Shown here: in pieces, positions 15,083-17,749 of the stretch
Position numbering within the stretch: the stretch's first letter is position 1
How the letters are laid out: the number at the start of each line of letters is the position of its first letter
Source: an uncultured Selenomonas sp.
GTDB taxonomy: Bacteria; Bacillota; Negativicutes; Selenomonadales; Selenomonadaceae
NCBI GenBank assembly: GCA_905373085.1
Contig: CAJPRR010000030.1
Span: forward strand, 1 to 17,749
DNA: 17,749 bases
Reading direction: 5' to 3'
The notes under the pieces: model-generated
Told to the model about the DNA's origin: nothing
Databases searched by the model: none
Seen by the model: the letters and a program-made list of their open reading frames with translations, nothing else
Made by a program: the position numbers and the translations under genes

Positions 15083-15111
15083 TTGAATGTGCGATGAAAA
15101 TATGATATGAT
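15083..15111 (+). promoter_or_regulatory. Sigma-A type promoter for the fumarase genes
   Basis: TTGAAT (15083-15088), a 17-bp spacer and TATGAT (15106-15111) lie 42 bp before the TTG start of the alpha subunit. A second TATGAT overlaps at 15101-15106 but has no matching -35 box. TATAAT at 15128-15133 lacks a -35 box and is too near the ribosome site. Confidence 0.68.
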
Positions 15112-15153
15112 GGAGCTATGTGAGCATTATAATTTCTTATGGGAGGGTTTATC

Positions 15154-15996
15154 TTGCGTACAATCGAAGCGAAACAGATTACGGAAGCCGTTGCCGAGAT
15201 GTGCAAAGAGGCGGCCTACTATCTGCCGGATGACGTCTACGAGGCTTTGAAGCGCGGACGCGAGGCGGAGGAGTCGCCGGTAGGGCGCGACGTGCTCGAC
15301 CAGATCATCCGCAATGCGGAGATCGCCAAGGCCGAGGATCGCCCCATCTGTCAGGACACCGGCATGACGATCGTCTTCCTTGAGATCGGTCAGGATCTGC
15401 ACATCGCAGGCGGCGATCTCGAAGAGGCGGTCAATGCCGGTGTCGCCAAGGGCTACACGGAGGGGTATCTGAGGAAGTCCGTCGTCGCCGAGCCGCTGTT
15501 CAACCGCAAGAACACGCAGAACAACACGCCTGCCGTCATCTATACGCGCATCGTGCCGGGCGACAAGCTCAAGATCACGGTCGGACCCAAGGGCTTCGGC
15601 AGCGAGAACAAGTCGGGCGTCAAGATGCTTGTGCCGGCGGATGGCGTCGAGGGCGTCAAGAAGGCCGTGCTCGACATCATCCTGCACGCAAGCTGCAACC
15701 CCTGTCCTCCCATGGTCGTCGGCGTCGGCATCGGCGGCACGATGGATCGCGCCGCCTACTACTCGAAGAAGGCTCTCGTGCGCTCCATCAACGAGAGAAA
15801 TCCCATGCCCGAGTACGCGAAGCTCGAAGGCGAGCTTCTTGAGATGATCAACAAGACGGGCATCGGCCCGCAGCTCGGCGGCTCCGTGTCGGCTCTCGCC
15901 GTCAACGTCGAGTGGGGCCCGACGCACATCGCGGGGCTGCCCGTGGCCGTCACGATCTGCTGTCATGCGATGCGCCACAAGGATCGCGTCCTTTAA
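15154..15996 (+). CDS. Class I fumarate hydratase, alpha subunit
   Basis: A 280-aa catalytic N-terminal subunit of an oxygen-sensitive [4Fe-4S] fumarase that interconverts fumarate and malate. Candidate cluster cysteines are Cys66 in RPICQDTGM, Cys181/Cys184 in HASCNPCPP and Cys269/Cys270 in ICCHAMRH; VGVGIGGTMDRA (190-201) and GPQLGGSVSALAV are family blocks. TTG 15154 is chosen rather than ATG 15139. GGGAGG (15141-15146) is 7 nt before the TTG and would lie inside the coding region if the ATG were used, and M-R-T-I-E matches the family start and the usual length. L-tartrate dehydratase alpha (TtdA) is homologous, but the sdh/frd genes just downstream favour fumarase. Confidence 0.9.
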   Translation: MRTIEAKQITEAVAEMCKEAAYYLPDDVYEALKRGREAEESPVGRDVLDQIIRNAEIAKAEDRPICQDTGMTIVFLEIGQDLHIAGGDLEEAVNAGVAKGYTEGYLRKSVVAEPLFNRKNTQNNTPAVIYTRIVPGDKLKITVGPKGFGSENKSGVKMLVPADGVEGVKKAVLDIILHASCNPCPPMVVGVGIGGTMDRAAYYSKKALVRSINERNPMPEYAKLEGELLEMINKTGIGPQLGGSVSALAVNVEWGPTHIAGLPVAVTICCHAMRHKDRVL

Positions 15997-16021
15997 TTGC
16001 TCGGGATGGGAGGATAAGAAA

Positions 16022-16579
16022 ATGGCTGAAAAGATTCGTATCGAAACACCGTTCACCGTGGAGCAGTCCAAGAAGCTCAAGGCGGGCGACAGCGTGCTCA
16101 TCACGGGCACGATCATCAGCGCACGCGATGCGGCGCACAAGGTCATGTGCGAGGCTCTGGCGCGCGGCGAGAAGCTCCCCGTGGACTGGAAGAATGAAAT
16201 CGTCTACTACCTCGGACCTACGCCCGCGAAGCCCGGCGATCCGATCGGCTCGTGCGGCCCGACGACTGCCGGCCGCATGGACGCCTACACGCCGACGATG
16301 CTTGAGCAGGGCGTCACGGGCATGATCGGCAAGGGGTCGCGCGACCCGAAGGTCATTGAGTCGATGAAGAAGAACGGCGTGACGTACTTCGTCGCCGTCG
16401 GCGGTGCGGCGGCTCTGATCGCCAAGTCCGTCAAGAAGTACGAAGTGCTCGCCTATCCGGAGCTTGGGCCGGAGGCCGTGGCGCGTCTGACCGTCGTCGA
16501 CTTCCCAGCGATCGTCGGCATCGACTGCGAGGGAAATAACTTCTACGAGATCGGCCAGGCGCCGTATCGTAAGTTATAG
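16022..16579 (+). CDS. Class I fumarate hydratase, beta subunit
   Basis: A 185-aa C-terminal subunit that completes the active site with the alpha subunit. It has SARDAAHK (33-40), GPTTAGRMD (79-87), IGKGSR (102-107) and VGGAAALIAKSVK (126-138), the usual substrate-binding and structural blocks. ATG 16022 is chosen because GGGAGGAT is 6 nt upstream. The gene follows the alpha subunit by 25 nt and is probably expressed with it. The split alpha/beta form is typical of anaerobes and archaea. Its TAG (16577-16579) touches the left end of the foldback element described next. L-tartrate dehydratase beta is the main alternative and is less likely in this context. Confidence 0.9.
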   Translation: MAEKIRIETPFTVEQSKKLKAGDSVLITGTIISARDAAHKVMCEALARGEKLPVDWKNEIVYYLGPTPAKPGDPIGSCGPTTAGRMDAYTPTMLEQGVTGMIGKGSRDPKVIESMKKNGVTYFVAVGGAAALIAKSVKKYEVLAYPELGPEAVARLTVVDFPAIVGIDCEGNNFYEIGQAPYRKL

Positions 16580-16738
16580 GAAGCGCTGATAAAATGAAGT
16601 CCGTCAGATTGGTGCGGATTTTTCGTCTTATCAAGCAGGCAAACCGGACGCAGAGCGGTGCTCTGTGGAGGATTTGCCGACGCGGAGAGGGCGGAAAAGA
16701 CGCGCCAAGATGATGAGGCTGAATTTATCGGTGATTCC
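16579..16738. mobile_element. MITE-like 160-bp foldback element between fumarase beta and sdhC
   Basis: The two ends are imperfect terminal inverted repeats: GGAAGCGCTGATAAAATG (16579-16596) against GGAATCACCGATAAATTC (reverse complement of 16721-16738), 12 of 18 identical. Inner parts also pair in order. TTGGTGCG near 16609 matches CGCGCCAA near 16701. The T-run and CGTCT that follow match the GGGCGGAAAA run. GGCAAA-CC pairs with GG-TTTGCC, and CAGAGC-GGT-GCTCTG is at the tip. The whole thing can fold into one long hairpin. It has no ORF of its own, so any movement would need a transposase in trans. Target-site duplication is not obvious. Confidence 0.55.
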
Positions 16739-16742
16739 TGTA

Positions 16743-16767
16743 GAAAGCGCCGCCCCTTGGCGCTTTC
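16743..16767 (+). terminator. Strong hairpin, possible terminator or mRNA processing site before sdhC
   Basis: GAAAGCGCC (16743-16751) pairs perfectly with GGCGCTTTC (16759-16767) around a 7-nt loop. No U run follows (ATCATACG), so it may stabilise or process the RNA rather than end it. It stands between the fumarase genes and sdhC. Confidence 0.4.
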
Positions 16768-16773
16768 ATCATA

Positions 16774-16795
16774 CGCCCCCGTTTGAGGCGGGGCG
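16774..16795 (+). promoter_or_regulatory. Second GC-rich hairpin in the sdhC leader
   Basis: CGCCCC (16774-16779) pairs with GGGGCG (16790-16795), ending 12 nt before the sdhC ribosome site. With the hairpin just upstream it makes a structured leader that could affect sdhC translation. No sdhC promoter was convincingly seen in 16580-16819. Confidence 0.35.
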
Positions 16796-16819
16796 CAAAG
16801 AATTTATAGGAGGTATAGA

Positions 16820-17452
16820 ATGATTAACACAACTTTTTACGCCCGCCGCCTGCATTCCTTGGTCGGCTTGCTGGCACTCGGAGGATTCCTCATGGAGCAC
16901 ATCCTCACCAATGCTTCGGCTCTGGGCGGCGCTGAAGCCCTGAACGGCAAGCTCGCCATGATGGAGCTGATTCCGAAGCCGATCTTCCTCGGACTTGAGA
17001 TCGGCGCTGTCGCCATCCCGTTCCTTTTCCATGCGATCTATGGCATCTACATCTGCATGCAGGCGAAGAACAATCCGACGAAGTACGGCTACCTCAACAA
17101 CTGGAACTTCGCTTTCCAGCGTTGGACGGCATGGTTTCTGCTCGTCTTCCTCGTATGGCACGTCGGTTACCTGCGCTGCTACGTCAAGGGAGTTCTCGGC
17201 ACGCCGATCAATTACGAGCTGATCCAGAGCTACATCACGGGCAGCCCAATCGTCTTTGTCCTCTATCTCATAGGCATGCTCGCGGCGATCTTTCATTTCA
17301 CGAACGGCATTGCGACCTTCCTCATGACATGGGGCGTCGTCAAGGGTCCTCGCGCCCAGAAGGTGGCGGGGCTTCTCTCCATCGTGCTCTGCGTGGCTCT
17401 GAGCCTCGTGACGATTGCATTTATGGTGAGCTATTTCGTTCCCATGCATTGA
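16820..17452 (+). CDS. sdhC: Succinate dehydrogenase/fumarate reductase cytochrome b558 subunit (SdhC)
   Basis: A 210-aa five-helix membrane anchor of the Bacillus/epsilonproteobacterial type (one large anchor, two hemes b). It joins the flavoprotein and Fe-S subunits to the menaquinone pool. The four axial heme histidines expected from B. subtilis SdhC (28, 70, 113, 155) are seen as His27 in MEHILTN, His71 in LFHAIYG, His114 in VWHVGY and His159 in IFHFTNG. RRLHSLVG (9-16) is the usual N-terminal block. An ideal AGGAGGT (16808-16814) is 5 nt before the ATG. It precedes sdhA by 38 nt, as in Firmicutes sdhCAB/frdCAB. In an anaerobe beside fumarase, working as a menaquinol:fumarate reductase is more likely than succinate oxidation; that direction is inference. 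Confidence 0.95.
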   Translation: MINTTFYARRLHSLVGLLALGGFLMEHILTNASALGGAEALNGKLAMMELIPKPIFLGLEIGAVAIPFLFHAIYGIYICMQAKNNPTKYGYLNNWNFAFQRWTAWFLLVFLVWHVGYLRCYVKGVLGTPINYELIQSYITGSPIVFVLYLIGMLAAIFHFTNGIATFLMTWGVVKGPRAQKVAGLLSIVLCVALSLVTIAFMVSYFVPMH

Positions 17453-17490
17453 TTGTTTGTTTGTGAAGTATAGATAAGGAGAGAACCTAC

Positions 17491-17749
17491 ATGGCTGAAA
17501 AGAAAAAAATCATTATTGTAGGCGGCGGTCTCTCGGGTCTCATGGCGGCCATCAAGGTCTGTGAGCTCGGCGGCGAAGTCGACCTGTTTTCCTACTGCCC
17601 CGTCAAACGCTCCCACTCGCTGTGTGCGCAGGGCGGCATCAACGCCTGCATGGACTCGAAGGGCGAGCATGACAGCGTGTACGAGCACTTCGACGATACG
17701 GTCTACGGCGGCGACTTCCTCGCCGATCAGGTCGCTGTCAAGGGCATGG
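17491..17749 (+). CDS. sdhA: Succinate dehydrogenase/fumarate reductase flavoprotein subunit (partial, runs off window)
   Basis: Only the first 86 residues are in the window. They contain the dinucleotide-binding IIIVGGGLSGLMAAIKV (7-23) and KRSHSLCAQGGINACM (39-54), in which His42 is the residue that carries covalent FAD in this family (His45 of E. coli SdhA). The start is ATG 17491 with AAGGAGAG 6-7 nt upstream. It would be the catalytic subunit interconverting succinate and fumarate, held to the membrane through SdhC. The Fe-S subunit gene sdhB is expected next, beyond the window. The fragment cannot tell SdhA from FrdA. Confidence 0.94.
   Translation, partial: MAEKKKIIIVGGGLSGLMAAIKVCELGGEVDLFSYCPVKRSHSLCAQGGINACMDSKGEHDSVYEHFDDTVYGGDFLADQVAVKGM

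Noticed and set aside
15139..15153. ATG 15139 as the fumarase alpha start
   Set aside because: The GGGAGG ribosome site would be inside the gene; TTG 15154 fits the site spacing and the family length of about 280 aa.
1..17749. CRISPR array, tRNA, rRNA, insertion-sequence transposase or riboswitch
   Set aside because: No regularly spaced direct repeats, tRNA/rRNA signature, transposase motif or recognised riboswitch core was seen by eye; covariance-model searches were not possible.

Overview
The window is high-GC, gene-dense bacterial chromosome. Its gene content fits a Negativicutes anaerobe of the Selenomonas type: a class I two-subunit Fe-S fumarase beside a Bacillus-type di-heme succinate dehydrogenase/fumarate reductase, a cytochrome bd operon, the run ispE - GntR regulator - glmU - prs, and several TTG start codons. 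The genus is inferred from gene content and style, not from a database match. No rRNA, tRNA, CRISPR array, phage gene or transposase was seen.

Left third (1-7180, all minus strand). A cydA-cydB-cydD-cydC run encodes a short-Q-loop cytochrome bd quinol oxidase and its assembly ABC exporter. cydC is cut by the window edge. The genes are tightly packed, with 1-bp and 4-bp overlaps, behind a good promoter at 5037-5065. Upstream is a 653-aa protein with the fold plan of a P1B-type metal-transporting ATPase. It lacks the phosphorylated Asp, the GDGxND motif and the actuator domain, which is replaced by an E/R-rich charged segment. It appears to be a P-type ATPase pseudoenzyme and is the most unusual object in the window.

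Middle (7278-14938, plus strand). A promoter at 7278-7306 starts a long co-directional block. It holds ispE (isoprenoid precursors), a GntR/FCD regulator, glmU (UDP-GlcNAc), prs (PRPP), a YbgC-type thioesterase, a membrane-anchored unknown and an orphan CofE-like (F420 ligase family) protein. A clean intrinsic terminator at 13066-13093 follows. Then come rph, rdgB and a YfcE/MJ0936-type phosphodiesterase, joined by ATGA overlaps.

Right end (15083-17749, plus strand). A promoter at 15083-15111 drives the two fumarase subunits. Next is a 160-bp foldback, MITE-like element with imperfect terminal inverted repeats, then two hairpins, then sdhC and the start of sdhA. Fumarase plus SdhCA form the malate-fumarate-succinate segment used in fumarate respiration and succinate/propionate formation. 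With the bd oxidase at the other end, the window holds two alternative terminal branches of a menaquinone chain. Intergenic stretches are all under 300 bp. The larger ones (4990-5218, 7181-7343, 14939-15153, 16580-16819) carry the promoters, inverted repeats and element described below.
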